Source of the DNA: Latrodectus hesperus
Lineage: Eukaryota; Arthropoda; Arachnida; Araneae; Theridiidae
Assembly (NCBI GenBank): GCA_037975125.1
Contig: CM075858.1
Location: 71,824,542 to 71,888,541, forward strand
Direction of reading: 5' to 3'
DNA: 64,000 nt
Positions 50,061 through 62,475 of the stretch are shown piece by piece. Below the pieces are notes generated by a model. It did no database searches, was not told the DNA's origin, and saw only the letters and a program-made list of their open reading frames with translations. The position numbers were made by a program, and so were the translations under genes. The stretch's first letter is position 1. Each line of letters opens with the position of its first letter.

Positions 50061-50889
50061 ATTATGTTACTTTTTCTTTCTCGAATATAAAGAAATAGCA
50101 TTCCTTTATATTATACGTCTAATCAAATGTTTCCTAAAGTTATATTGATTGATATCTGGGTTTCATTGAAGTATTAACTTGGTACACAAAAGAGTTGCCA
50201 ATTTTTCTACCCAATTAAGAAATCAAATATATGATTATGAACTAACATAACCATTGTGTTTAAAACAACTACATTCAGTCATTGTAGAATTCTTAAACGT
50301 GTTTTAATCCATCATTATGAATTAAAGAAAATAATACATTTTGAACAAACTCAAAATTAAATTTGATTTTGATGCTCCAAAATTTTAAAAGTAGTTGTTA
50401 ATCACTATGAAAAAAGTCTCTGTGCCAACAAATATAATTTACTTTTATAAAACCAACACTATTTCTGCTATTTGACATAAGATGGAAAATGTTTTTTTTG
50501 TGGCAAATTCATACTGAAAATCTTATATGTAAATATATTTCACTTATTAAATCTATGGCATCGAAACATAATAAAAATGTACAAGCATTCTCATTGATGT
50601 TAATTCTTTTCAAATACAGTATAAATAACAAAATTTTCAGTTCAATATTAGAAATTTTTCCATTCCTTTTACACTGATGTGTTAATTCATTGCTAGAGAT
50701 TATAAAAAAATATAATAATAAAAAAATGAGATTTTCTATAAAAATAGTGTTGGTATGAGGCTTAAATTAATGCTTTACTTAACACATTCCACGAAAAAAA
50801 TTAAACTGAAATTATATAAAAATTACATAAAAAATTAATTGAATTATATAAAATATAAAAATTTATATAAAAAACACATACATGGATTC

Positions 50890-51070
50890 AAAGTAACGCA
50901 GTAGTAGTATCATCCTCTTTTCAGGAGAAAGCTTTGGGGTACGATTCTAGATATTAAAGACAACAAAAGATGGATTTTGAGCTACTGCCTACTCCATACA
51001 CGCCTGTCGGGCTTGATTTTGGGGAGTTTTTTAGGTTCCTTCCCAAATGACATTTAAATATGCATCCCAT
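50890..51070 (+). mobile_element. SINE (family D)
   Basis: The head is acgcagtagtagtatcatcc with box-B-like ggggtacgattctag. The tail phrase ggggagttttttaggttcct is shared with 62550-62815. Confidence 0.5.
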
Positions 51071-51206
51071 TATCTAGACTATTCAAATGGGAATGTTACT
51101 GTTAGGGGAAGTTGATAAATCTTTAAAGCTTTCAGACTTAATGCAATCAACTGAACATTGAGATTGTATGAGCTCTCACCACCATTAAATAAATAGACTA
51201 CTCTCA

Positions 51207-51410
<204 letters not shown>

Positions 51411-51475
51411 CAAGTTTAATCACAACAATAATTGTAAACACTGCAAGATTAATATTCCTTACTTGTGTTTCCTAT

Positions 51476-51881
51476 ATAAATGTCTGCTGCTATTGTTAAT
51501 TTTGAAACTTGGACAAGTCAAGCTCGCTATGCCGTTGGCTATGCGAATTTAAGTTAGTAGGGAAGGTCTTTCGTTTAACAAGAGCACTACAAAGGCAAAA
51601 GTAAGATTTTGATTTAAGATTTTCCGATAGATGGCATCACCAGATGATCTATTGTCTCAATTTTGATATTGATCTGTAGAGGGAGGCAATTTTCTACAGA
51701 CCATTACACCCATGGTAACTGCTCAACAACCGACCACAGGACTTTTGATTCCACAGATTTAACGAGCAAGTACTTAGTATGGACTCGGTTGGTCTTTGGC
51801 AGCATTGGGAATCGAACCCAGCCCTTTCGGACAGAAGGCCGATGCCCTAACTACTATGCTACCACGGAACCACATAAATGT
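51476..51881 (-). mobile_element. SINE with a different head and B-type tail
   Basis: The minus-strand head is ccgtggtagcatagtagtta with box B ctgggttcgattccc. The body includes ggttgttgagcagttaccat and gatgccatctatcgg, and the tail is the B block (gcatagcgagcttgacttgt). It is flanked by ataaatgt at 51476-51483 and 51874-51881. The tail is shared with 7490 and 52806 but the head is unrelated to theirs. Confidence 0.8.
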
Positions 51882-51899
51882 TTACTAATATAGGTGCTT

Positions 51900-52800
51900 G
51901 AGAGTTTTCCGCATTTTCTGTCTTTTTTCTTACACGTGAATATGATCCATTATCTATGGAAATAAACCTCCAAATAACAATATATAGCATATTTCCAGTG
52001 CTAAAATATGATCTTAGGTTATTATACTATCCGAACTGCGTTTTGCCGCAATAGATATTTTATAAAAAAAATATTACATACTAAATCCATAATTGATTAA
52101 CAGAAAGAATGTAAGAAATGTTTTTCCTTATAGAGAATTAGTTTTTGTAAGAATAACTTCAGAAATATTAAGAAAAAAATTAATTTGTAATAATTGAATG
52201 CTTAATGCATTCATCTGAAGACAGAATATTCCCCACTTAGACATTCGAAAGTAATGGAAAAAAGCAATCTGAGTCCAGAACAAGATAAATGGGGGCCAGA
52301 ATTAATGGATCCGTTGAATGATTTAGCAAAAGATTGCAGATTCAGCGGCAAAAGCCATTCATTAATTCCTTAATCACATAACTGAAGGTTTTTGTCTCGT
52401 GGGACATTGGAAAATAAAGCCAGTCTAGCAAAACTGTTTAGAGAGAATCTGGATTTAGCGATAAGATCGGAATAAAATTTGATTTAAAAAGTAACAGGTG
52501 TTAGTAAAGTAGAGAACTTGGCTAAACTTCGCTAACATAGTATTAATTTATTGAAAATATTTTTAAAATTTAAGAAAATAATTAGAGAAAGCAAAGAAAA
52601 AGTTTCTACGCAATAAATAAAATTTTAGTTTATTCGTTTAAAAAGAGAATTTTATCTGCGCTTATTTATTTATATAACTACATATTTTAAAACCTAATCA
52701 AAGTTTGAATTTAATAAAAATAATTAAGTTCTACATATTGGTCTAAATGAAGACAATGAAATTAATAATTATTCGTAAATATTTATAAAGGTAATGAAAA
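51900..52800. other. AT-rich DNA, no gene seen
   Basis: Includes a short palindrome (tgaatgcttaatgcattca, 52196-52214). No gene or transposon end recognised. Confidence 0.45.
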
Positions 52801-52805
52801 TCAAA

Positions 52806-53135
52806 ATTAAAATTTGTTGTTGTTACTAATGACACTTGGACAAGCCAAGCTCGCTATGCCTTGGCTATGCGAATTTAATTCAATTGGGAGCGTCTTTCGA
52901 TTTAATCAGAGCACCATGAAGGTGAAAGTACGACTTTGCGAAACACTCTTGCCATAGGTACCCGTTTATAGGGTAGGCAACCATTCACACCTCATTCTCA
53001 TGCATACAAGGAAAGGACAAAGACAATATAGATAGAGAAAGTACATCCATGCCCGAACCGGGATTCAAACCCAGGACCTCCATATCCGCAGTCAGGCACG
53101 CTGACCACTAGACAAGTTAAGCGGCATTAAAATTT
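52806..53135 (-). mobile_element. Full-length B-tail SINE, 310 bp, with target-site duplication
   Basis: attaaaattt at 52806-52815 and 53126-53135 flanks the element. On the plus strand it starts with the tail (ttgttgttgtt) and hairpin (52843-52849 with 52860-52866), runs through gggtaggcaaccattcacac and ends at the tRNA head (box B near 53066, head aacttgtctagtggtcagcg in reverse). It is the most complete member in the window. Confidence 0.92.
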
Positions 53136-53150
53136 AATTATTATAATTGA

Positions 53151-54112
53151 AGGTTTAATATATTCTTCGAATGTAGAGGGTCACTCATTGAAACCACTGG
53201 GAGCTGGATTAGAACTTGATGGAATATACTTCAATGAGGAGCTCCTAACAACTGTGACTAAAAAAACTCAGAGATTCCGGCTCTCGTTAAGAAACTGGCA
53301 CTCGAAACAATCCATAATATCCCTCCATGTTCTTTGAAAATTTATACAGATGGTAGTAAAGGTGTGGGGAAGTCTCGGGCAGTGGAATGTACGTAAACAC
53401 AAACTAGAATTTAAAATAAGAAACCCAGATAATTTTTCCTTGTTTATATCAGAGCTAATAGCCATTAGAAGAGGTTTACAGTATGCAGTAGAGGTAGAGG
53501 ATCAATTAAGGGATACCTAACTATTGACTGACAGTCGTGCTTCAATCCAGCATCTTTTAAATTGGAGCACTGTTGGAGATCAAACTAGCCTCGACATACT
53601 AAATCTTCTTGAGAGACTGTCACCCGAACACACAGTGCTCTTCCACGTGGAAGCAGAGAGGAATGAAAGAGCGGATTTCTTGTGGCCAGATCAGCGTCAG
53701 AGGAGGGAGTAAACTCAGGAGGAGAGCTCACAGCTAGTGAGACTTCTTCCCTGGCAAAAACTGAATTCAATAAGCTTGTGAAAATTCCTCCCAACCATCC
53801 ATGGTACTTCGCCAAAAGACCGGGTGAGACCTTCCATCTGAGACCAAGATCTTATCAAACTGCCTTTTCCCGCTATTTGAGTAGGCACACGAGAGTAATC
53901 AACTTTCAGCAGAGGCAAAGGACATTTCCAGACTGTTCTTGGTGTTCCGTCAAATTCCCTGGACATATCTTAACCTGCCTAAATTTTTAAAAAAGACGAT
54001 GTCATCAGGACCTATCACATTTTAAAGACATTTCAGATATTTTTGGTTTTATGGGGGTTGTCTATCCTAGCTAGACAACCTGAGATAAGTAACAACAACA
54101 GGTTTAATCTAT
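53151..54112 (+). mobile_element. 5'-truncated LINE with target-site duplication and (AAC)n tail
   Basis: aggtttaatatat (53151-53163) and aggtttaatctat (54100-54112) flank it, 12 of 13 identical. The insert carries the RNase H region, the C-terminal knuckle and a 3' hairpin (ggttgtcta/tagacaacc, 54056-54080), followed by (AAC)n. The neighbouring SINE ends only about 15 bp upstream, in the opposite orientation. Confidence 0.88.
53278..53990 (+). pseudogene. LINE ORF2 fragment: RNase H plus zinc knuckle, frameshifted
   Basis: The first block is PALVKKLALETIHNIPPCSL then KIYTDGSKG, with the first catalytic Asp. After a frame change comes SLFISELIAIRRGLQYAVEV, with the catalytic Glu. After an in-frame stop (taa at 53518) comes LTDSRASIQHLLNWSTVGDQ, with the second Asp, and ERNERAD, which holds the last acidic residue. 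After another shift the C-terminal part reads PPNHPWYFAKRPGETFHLRP and CSWCSVKFPGHILTC, a CX2CX6HX3C knuckle. The D-E-D core of cellular-type RNase H is thus recognisable, but three breaks make it non-functional. Reverse transcriptase is missing through 5' truncation. Confidence 0.85.
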
Positions 54113-54592
54113 GTCTCAAAATACAAACTATATTGTTCTCTTTTGCTTTTATGAATATTTAAAGAAAGCCATCAAAGTGGGTTTCTAATTTTTAGTTTAA
54201 CTGCCAAAAGTGAAACTTTACTATACTTGTCTAAAAAGAGATAATGTTTTTATTGATGTATTTGGGAATATTTAAAACAAGGCGTTAGAGTTATTTAAGA
54301 TAGGGTTCACTTTTGATCATTAAAAGTTTTCTGTATTGGTCTAAAAGAAAAGAATAACGTTCACCATTTAAGCATTTGTTAGTATCAAACAAATTAACTA
54401 TTGAAAAATTTATTTTGTTTGGAAACGCTGATTATTTTTATACGCAAATCTTTGCTTACAAAAACGCTTAAAAACTTGTCTTTATAAGTATCATTTGGGT
54501 GCTACAGATATTCACAGTTGAACTAGGCAATTGAACGGTTGCTATTTTGGTTTCTGGTTTTTCTGTTTATTAGTTCAATTCTAGACTTATAA

Positions 54593-54915
54593 GTGAACGT
54601 CTGTAGTTTTTCAGAACTGGGGTGTAGTTTGGCAGGCTTCCTCATTGGTGCACCCTGGTTTAGATTGAATCCTCTACAGCCTTCTCATCTACTTCTTTCA
54701 GTATTCATTATTATAAACAGCGCAGTGGCTACTGATATGTTGTGGGAGAGTCTTTTAATATCTTTTCCAAAAAATCTTTCCAGAGCCACTACAGTCTCGT
54801 CTTATCGTTTACTGACTAGGTGCGACTATATGCAGGCCCAATTGCTTCGATTCAGACTTGTAGAACTTTCTTATTTCATTTTGTGTAAAAACAGTCTCGA
54901 ATGGATGCCATCTGA
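54593..54915 (+). pseudogene. Possible LINE C-terminal relic
   Basis: Near its end the frame contains SSYRLLTRCDYMQAQLLRFR and LVELSYFILCKNSLEW. I read this as a decayed version of the RLLTGHDYLQAHL...L(A)DSP.C.LCKNG motif in spider-type LINEs, with the first knuckle cysteine replaced by Phe. The N-terminal half is hydrophobic and unassigned. The sequence stops abruptly at repeat X. This is weaker than the three other LINE fragments. Confidence 0.45.
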
Positions 54916-54919
54916 GATA

Positions 54920-55190
54920 GACACTCATCCATCATCAAGCGCCTCGTCATTTTAAATCACGGTCGGGTGACGAGATAACACCTGAGCTGCAACCTCCTCT
55001 CCACATCCATACCACACCAGTGAAAAGACTTTCGACTTCACAGATTAATGTGGATACGTCCTCAACCCACGGAGCTCCAGCAACCCAGTTAGGGAGAATG
55101 TGATCACCCTCCCAATCATTACTCACAGTGAATGATGCTCCAATTTACTGGTCTTGACGAGAAACTACTGAGTCACTGGAGCTCAATGCT
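54920..55190 (+). repeat. Repeat X copy
   Basis: The order is catcaagcgcctcgtcatttt, then gacgagataacacctgagct, aacctcctctccacatccat, acccagttagggagaatgtg and atcaccctcccaatcattac. It is shared with 59515-59720 (inverse) and 63370-63650. It is dispersed and non-coding, and the family is not identified. Confidence 0.7.
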
Positions 55191-55360
55191 TAATTACACA
55201 ACTACTAGACGTCAACAGGTAATGCCTGCTCCAATTCTGAAACATAATGTGAGTGCTGAAACCACTACCTAGTTGAGAGCGATTAGTCTTTTGTGATCAA
55301 GAAATTATTATTTATCAAATTTCCACAAAAATTATCTCATCAAATTTTTAAAAAATTATA

Positions 55361-56283
55361 CAGGGTGTCCCAAAACGACCGCATAAACTCTGCACAGCTA
55401 GATTCCTCGTTAGGAGTACATAAAAACTGCTCGAAGAAGCGTTCCTGTACGATTAATAGTTTACGAGAAAAATACGAAAAACAAAGTATGACGTCACTGC
55501 CAGTGTAAGAAAAAACACTTTATTGGACATATCAACAGCAGTATTTGCATATCTTTCTAGACGAGAATGTTTAAAACGTTCGCCGCGCATATCGCATCAT
55601 GCATGGGCGTGCGCCATGGAATGACGTTAAGCATTCGTTAAACTGATATTTAAAAGGCTGCATCTAGAAGCTACCGCTAGTCTTCGTATGGTGACCAGGT
55701 ATTCCGTTCGTGACTACTGCGACATGCACTTGATGTACGGCCGAAGTAATGGAAATGCCTTTGGTTCCAGCATTATGGGGCTCCGGCGCATTTATATGCT
55801 CCTGTACGTAGTTGGCTGCATATAGAATAACCCGGCCGCTGGATCGGAAGTGGGGGTCTGGTTCTATGTTCTCCAGATCTTACACCGTTGGATTTTTTTC
55901 CTATAAGGCTTTCTCAAGGAACTGGTGTATCGAGACGTAATACCAACACCAATGGACTTAGTTGCTCGTCTGCACGCTGCTTATACTTCGGTGGACCCCG
56001 TTATGCCGCAACGTGTGATGACAGCCACTCCACGGCGTGCTCAAGCCTGCCTCGACATTCAAGGCGGGCACTTTGAAAATCTACTTTAAATTGTGCATTT
56101 ACTGCTACCGATATGTCAATAAAGTGTTTTCTATTGCACCATAAGTGACGTCATACTCTATTTGTCGTATTTTTCTCGTAAACTATGGATCGTGCAGGAA
56201 TGCTTCTTTGGGCAGTTTTCATATACTCCCAACGAAGAATCTAGCTGTGCAGAGTTTATGCGGTCATTTTGTGGGACACTCTG
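55361..56283 (+). mobile_element. Mariner-like element with ~174-bp terminal inverted repeats
   Basis: The left arm (55361-55533) starts cagggtgtcccaaaacgacc. The right arm (56110-56283) is its inverse with scattered differences. The element is bounded by TA (55359-55360 and 56284-56285). Both arms carry tgacgtca (55489-55496 and 56146-56153). The interior keeps only the 3' part of a transposase gene, so this is a deleted, non-autonomous copy. Confidence 0.92.
55765..56089 (+). pseudogene. C-terminal half of a mariner-like transposase
   Basis: One frame gives QHYGAPAHLYAPVRSWLHIE, then a stop, then SPDLTPLDFF, which carries the last catalytic Asp of a DDE/D domain (normally PDLTPLDFFLWG). 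After a one-base frame change it continues as LKELVYRDVIPTPMDLVARL, then HAACTSVDPVMPQRVMTATP and a C-terminus GGHFENLL. The N-terminal DNA-binding part and the first catalytic Asp are absent. No active enzyme is possible. Confidence 0.85.
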
Positions 56284-56289
56284 TATATT

Positions 56290-58330
56290 TAATAATTACC
56301 TAATAAACAAGTATTACAAAAAGTGAAAATATTTTACTCGAGAATATTTGATCCTAATATGTGGTTTCACATCAACATGTTTTCAGATTAGAATATCTAA
56401 AGTTTAAAAATAGACTGTTAATTTGAAATTTAAATTTTATGAAACTTTAAAACATTATTATTTCAATAACTTATAAATATAATAAATTTCAATGTATAGT
56501 AAAATATTTTAACTTTGTTAATTGTATTTTGGTACTTCTACTTATAACTGCTTTATATGAGTATGCGTTTATATATTATTGAAACATGAAAATCAGCAAA
56601 AACAAATGATTTTCAATTTTCCTATCTCTCTTACATAGAAAATATTAATCACGACTCATAAAAAACTTCTTTAGTTTGAAGTAGTTTAAGTTCCCTTGTA
56701 CTTGAAACTAAGTTTTATTCAAATCTCTAAAAATAATCAAAGAAAACAATAAAAACCTTTGTTTTTAGTGCAAACATTTGGGAAAAATAATCCTTTTTCG
56801 TATTTAAAATATTCTAAATAAGTATTACTTAAAATATTTAAATAAGTATTTCTTTGTCAAGTGGCAACTTACTTTCTCCTTCCTAATAACCAAAAGATGT
56901 TTTCAAAGTTCAGCATTAACGTATGATAAAATATGCTTCAAATATAATTTCGTTTTTTATTCAAAGTATATTTTTCAAGTGCTTATAGGTATAAATAAAT
57001 CATAATCTCATGTATATGAAAAAATTGAAGAATTTTTTATTTACTTTTTAACAACCTCTTCAGTAACTAATAATGCCCAATACATATGATCCTGAAGATG
57101 TAGGGGAAATTAAGTTTATTGTTTCGAAAAATGGAAAAAACTTTTTTGTTACATAATCCTGGGATGCGATGAAATTAATGAGCTTCAACTGTAACTTTTT
57201 CTCTGTATCCTTCTCTTCATTTTCCCTCTTTTTCCCTTTTTCTTATCCCATCGTCTGCTCGATTGAAATCTCAATAAGAAGAAGAAAAAAAAGTAAGTAC
57301 GACCGAATGAAAGATTATGCTTAATGTCAAGGTTATACACTCGATTCCCTGTGGAAGCATTTGTAAAAAGAAATCTTTAGATGTTCTAAGAATTTATCAC
57401 TGAACATTCATTCGAAGAAAAAATATTAATTGAGAAAAGATGTTACACAAAGTTGTAGTCTAAGTTTCAATATAGAATATTTCATTGCAAAACATCGTTA
57501 AAAGTTCATATTAGGAAATAATCGTCTGATCTAGTGGTTTAATATTTTCACTATGTGTAACCTTTTTTTATTCATTGTGGTGAATTTCAAATTTTTTATG
57601 TTAGCAAAAGCACTCGGAGAAAATATAGAAATGAACTTTTTTTTTTCAAAATGTCAATTGTAGACGTTGAAGAAAGTATTATAGTAATTTAATCTTATTC
57701 TATTTTTATTGTGATTTTATCATATTATATAGAAAATCGTAACGTGGTATTTCTTTCGCATCAACTTTATTTTTCCCTCTGCCTAAAATTTATTATTCGC
57801 TAATTCACTTGCATCTGGAAAATGAAAAAAATCATTTGAAAAGATAAAAAATTGTTTGCGAAGATAAAATAATCAAGGAATTTTTCTATCACATCATATT
57901 TGCACTTAATTAATTATCAAAGTGAGACTCTTTTTTTTTGCTGTAATACAACTAATTTCAGAAAATAAAATTGTATTATTTTATTATTATATTAATTATA
58001 TTAACCTTATTTATACTATCAAACACACACACACACATTTTAAATAAAAATCATTATATAAAAATTTTTGGTTGCATAATTTTATATCTTTAGATAAAAT
58101 ATCAATATTTTAAAAAAAATTCTTATAATTTTAAAGCTACCAAATATTTCTTCCTTTATATTTAATCTATATTTTTTTAATCAAATGCATCAAAACTAGC
58201 TAAAAATAAAAACTTTAGAGCAAGCATCTTTAAATTGATTTCGCATCTTTGCTTCGCAGCGTTTTTATTCTACAGCATCTTAATGATTCATACTGGATTG
58301 CTTTGTACCTGTTTAAATCGCATTCTCTAA
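56290..58330. other. AT-rich DNA, no gene seen
   Basis: Holds a short (CA)n at 58022-58036 and purine/pyrimidine tracts at 57200-57295. A tRNA-box-B-like phrase (tatacactcgattccc) at about 57336-57351 is too isolated to call. Confidence 0.45.
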
Positions 58331-58339
58331 GCAGAAATA

Positions 58340-58830
58340 AATTCATTTGACATTGAAAAAGGAATCCCTTCACGAAGGAGATTGTCTTAATGAACTGATA
58401 AACATGCTCCCTACCCCTACCCTAGTTACACAAATACTCAGGGGGAAGGAGTACCGCCAACAACAAGTCCCGGTCTCAATGTCGGAAGATCTAGTTGGCA
58501 GGAATCGCTCTCTTAATTCCATTGTTCCTTAGAGCAAGATATCTAAGCGACACTTTGCCAAGAAGGCTTTTCTTTTGAGTTCTTATTTTAGTTGTCATAA
58601 TTGCGAGGGGGTCTCTTTTTTTTTTACTCTCTCCTCCTGTTGTGCACGTGAGTTCTGCCAACAATAGCTGCAGCCGCTTGAATGGAATAGCATAAGCGAT
58701 CGCAGGAGGTTCTTAGAAGTGCAGGAAGTGAAAGAAGTTTTTTTTTTTTTGTCTTCTAGATTCAATTTCAAACCTATTGTTTTTTTAGTCATGTGATCTG
58801 GGTAATGCATCAAAAACATGGTTCTTGTTG
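58340..58830. other. GC-richer non-repetitive island
   Basis: About 490 bp of visibly higher GC than the flanks, with no SINE, LINE or inverted-repeat signature and no other copy in the window. Short frames on both strands show no domain. Two T tracts (58616-58625 and 58738-58751) interrupt it. It could be an untranslated exon, a promoter or other regulatory DNA, or an unknown repeat. Confidence 0.3.
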
Positions 58831-59036
58831 GTGTGCAATTTCATAGAAACAGAAATGAAATGCATGAAATGATAAATTTAAGGATGTGCTAATTTGAGTT
58901 TCTTTACGCAGAAAATCTGCCATAGTAAACTTCATCTTGATAAGATAAAATTTATTGATAGACATAGTTATTGATATATATTATTTGATTTTAGCTACTT
59001 GTATAAGTAATTTTGCAATTTCAGTTAATAAATATT

Positions 59037-59196
<160 letters not shown>

Positions 59197-59514
59197 ACAA
59201 TGTTAGACTTAAATAGTTGAGTTGTATATTATGAATGACTTCCATCGTCCAGTTGATATATGAAATCTTTTCAATCTTAATTGGGTTAATAATTGAAGTA
59301 TTTTCATAATAGATTCGTACTTATTTTAAATTATGTATTATTTCGCTAAAGCAAGTTTATATTCACATTGAAAGAAGCATAGCTTTCTTTAAGTGATTAC
59401 TCTGGTATTTGACCAATAACTTATCCTTTTATTCCAGTCTTTGGAGAATCTCCACATTCTTCAAAACTTACCAGATCTGCCTGTACTCATACTTTAAGCT
59501 CTAATTGGACAGTA

Positions 59515-59725
59515 GCTTCACGCCGCTTCCCATTAAGGTCAGCAAAGTGAAGCATCGTTAGCCACGGGCAGTGATTGGGAGGGTGATCACATTCTCCCTT
59601 ACTGGGTTGTTAAAGCTATTAATTTGGGATCTCCAAAATCCATCCGCTGCAGTGGCGTGGAGAGTGCACGCTCAGGTATGACCTCGCACCTGAGCATGGT
59701 TCAAAATTACGAGTGTTTGGCGATA
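59515..59725 (-). repeat. Repeat X copy
   Basis: On the plus strand it reads the X order backwards: cgcttcccattaaggtcagc, gtgattgggagggtgatcac, attctcccttactgggtt, then gcatggttcaaaattacgag. A second X edge follows at 59945-60040 (tttcaaatttacgaggcact, then ttttaaacccgttaaattac). These are either two adjacent copies or one copy split by about 220 bp of other DNA. Confidence 0.65.
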
Positions 59726-60039
59726 GGGGCGTTTTCCATATCCTTTAACCTTAAAAAGTCCGGAGATCGCTGCGCAGCCATCTATATGTTATTTATAGCT
59801 GTTTTCTTTCGATTTACTTTCAGTTATTGTGATAGATTTCTAATTGATTTTTATGAAAACCAAAGTCAACAATTTCGTATTTTAAACAGAAGTAAAATGA
59901 CCCGTTTGACAGTTCACCATTTATATCAAAGTGCAATGACTTGACTGCGTTTCAAATTTACGAGGCACTTGGTGATGGGCAATTATTTTAAACCCGTTAA
60001 ATTACAGTCCGGGCTTATCACGCTACGCTGTGTCTCATA

Positions 60040-60678
60040 CGTTTCAATATGCCGTAAAGTAATTATCAATAAAAACCCCCAAGAAATCAAAAAATCCTTA
60101 CTGGAATACATAATTGCCACACACAATACCTGATACAAGAAACTTAGAAAATCGTAGTAGTGAAATAGCTCTTATTGGAAACGTTACACAGAATTATTTT
60201 TTATCCCTCGCTATTGAACGCGCATGTTTAAGGTTTTGGTCTTTCTCAGTAATTAATGTTGATTTCTGCTTCTTAAAATTTAATTTGCTTCTATCGTTAC
60301 GTTTTCTCTTGCCATAGATTTCACTATCTAAGAATTGCACAAATAAAAACTTGCAATAGATTTATTCAAAAGATTGCATTTGTAAGGATAAAAATTAATA
60401 TTTCATTGCCTATTTTTACTGAGTAGTTTGGAACGTAGATTTTGCCTAGAACAAAGAGTAAAATGGAAAAGTAACACTTCGCGTCAGCAAATATTGTAAA
60501 TTTTCTTAAAATCTTTATTATTTGACAATGTAATTATATGAATTAATGAAAATAATAGATGATTAACAGGTTGCAATTATTAAGTAGATTTGAGCCATCC
60601 ATAAGACATTGAAATGCATTTATGCATAAGAAAGATTAGCATTACTAGAAGAAAAGTGCCAATATTTTTAATATTTAC

Positions 60679-60715
<37 letters not shown>

Positions 60716-61916
60716 TGATTAACATAAAAATAATTACTTTATATTTTGGAGATATTTTGCTACAATTTTGTTACAAAAATTTCACGATGAATAGAGAGGA
60801 ACTTTTAGAAACGCACGTTCTATCTTTCAATAATAAGAAAGTTTCTTTCTGTTGGCTAGGTACCAGATAAAAACCACTAAATAACAACGATATTTCATCC
60901 AAACTGAAATGTTAAAAGATAAACTTGAAAAGAGTTGTTCTATTAAAATTTATCACACAATTAACACAATTTAAAGTCTTATTTGATCGAATTTATTAGG
61001 GGACGCGTTTGAATACTTTAAATAATTTATTTTCGGAATTTTAAACGAAACTAACGATTTTATGGTTGTTGCCTAAATTATTTTTAATTTCTTTATTATC
61101 TATTTCATAAAAGTTTTAATCTACTATTATGAATTAAATGAAATAAAAATACCATTAAATTTAAGTATTCTTTTCGAATCAACACTTACGTTTGTCGATA
61201 ATCGTGCCATATTTAATCTTGGCGATTTTTGTTTAATTCCAAACCAGTTGAAAACTGCTGATAGTTTAGACTCACAGATAGCGATGTTATTTATTGTTAA
61301 TGAATATTCCTGCTTCACTTATATTTTACACTTGAAATATGTAAATTATATTTAACAAAATTATTGCATTTTATTTATTATCTTGCACCATAAAACAGAT
61401 TTCTTTGCGCCATTAGATACCGTAAGGAACGTTTTTGATTTATGAGATATATTATTAAAGCTGTAAAAATGTATGAGAGGAAAATATGTATAATAGAAAA
61501 ATATGAATTTTTAACTTTGGTGGTTAGAATTAATATTTAAACATGTTCTTGAATGAAATATTTATATAAATCCTATTTTACGATAATTCTTTATAGAATC
61601 ATCAAATGTGTATTTAATAATAATTAAATTTCATTTTATCCAATACTTAATAAAACTCTAATTAACTTCTCAATGAAATAATAATATTGAGGTAATTTTA
61701 TGAGTTGATTAAACATACGTGTAATATAAAGTAGCCTATACCAATCAATCAATAAAATAACAAGCATGAAATAAATTTTGCAATAAATTCACTGTCTATG
61801 GTGTGCAATATTATTTCCATAATTCCCATTGCCAAAGTAAAATTTTAATGGTTTAGGAAATATTTTATTAAATTAAATAAAAAGCAAATCACGATAACTT
61901 TAGTATAATATATATG

Positions 61917-61982
<66 letters not shown>

Positions 61983-62280
61983 TACATAAATATTTTATCA
62001 AACGAGATAATTTTGCCAAAACAAATTAATTAAGTAAGTCATGCCCAATTAAATGTATAAAAAATATGTAATTATAAATTCATATTTCAATTCAAATAAA
62101 TATTTCAAAAGTTCTTCCCGAAAAGTTTAATATTTTGACAAAATACATCATAAAATTTTACGAATAAAATTTTTTGAAAATGAAATTTTCTTGGCAATAC
62201 CATTTGCAAATGAACTTAGTACGACCTTCACGCTGATATGATTCTTTGTCAATTTTTAAAATATTTAAATCTCGTTATTC
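60040..62280. other. AT-rich DNA with two short TA microsatellites
   Basis: (TA)n at 60682-60711 and 61921-61977. No gene recognised. The 60-67-codon frames have no motif. Confidence 0.5.
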
Positions 62281-62289
62281 ACAAGTGCA

Positions 62290-62475
62290 GCATGCCGAGC
62301 TGGCAAACGAATGGTTAAAGTTCTAGCCTGAAGCATATGGGTTCGAATCCCACACAGATTTGGATGTTTGTAGAGGTCTGAACTTTAAACTGAAGGACCC
62401 TGTCTGATTATCCCTCATGCTCAGAAATGATAGCTGAGTGTCACACTAAGCTATAAACCAAACCTCAAGCACAAC
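62290..62475 (+). mobile_element. tRNA-derived SINE (family C), best-preserved head
   Basis: ccgagctggcaaacgaatgg (box A), gggttcgaatcccac (box B), then tctgaactttaaactgaagg and gctgagtgtcacactaagct. It heads a run of three SINEs in the same orientation. Confidence 0.75.

Noticed and set aside
51663..51893. 76-codon plus-strand frame
   Set aside because: It lies antisense across a SINE body and head and is not conserved in the related copy at 31821-32105.
55361..56283. LTR retrotransposon or viral insertion
   Set aside because: The long terminal repeats are inverted, not direct, are bounded by TA and enclose a DDE/D transposase remnant, so it is a DNA transposon.
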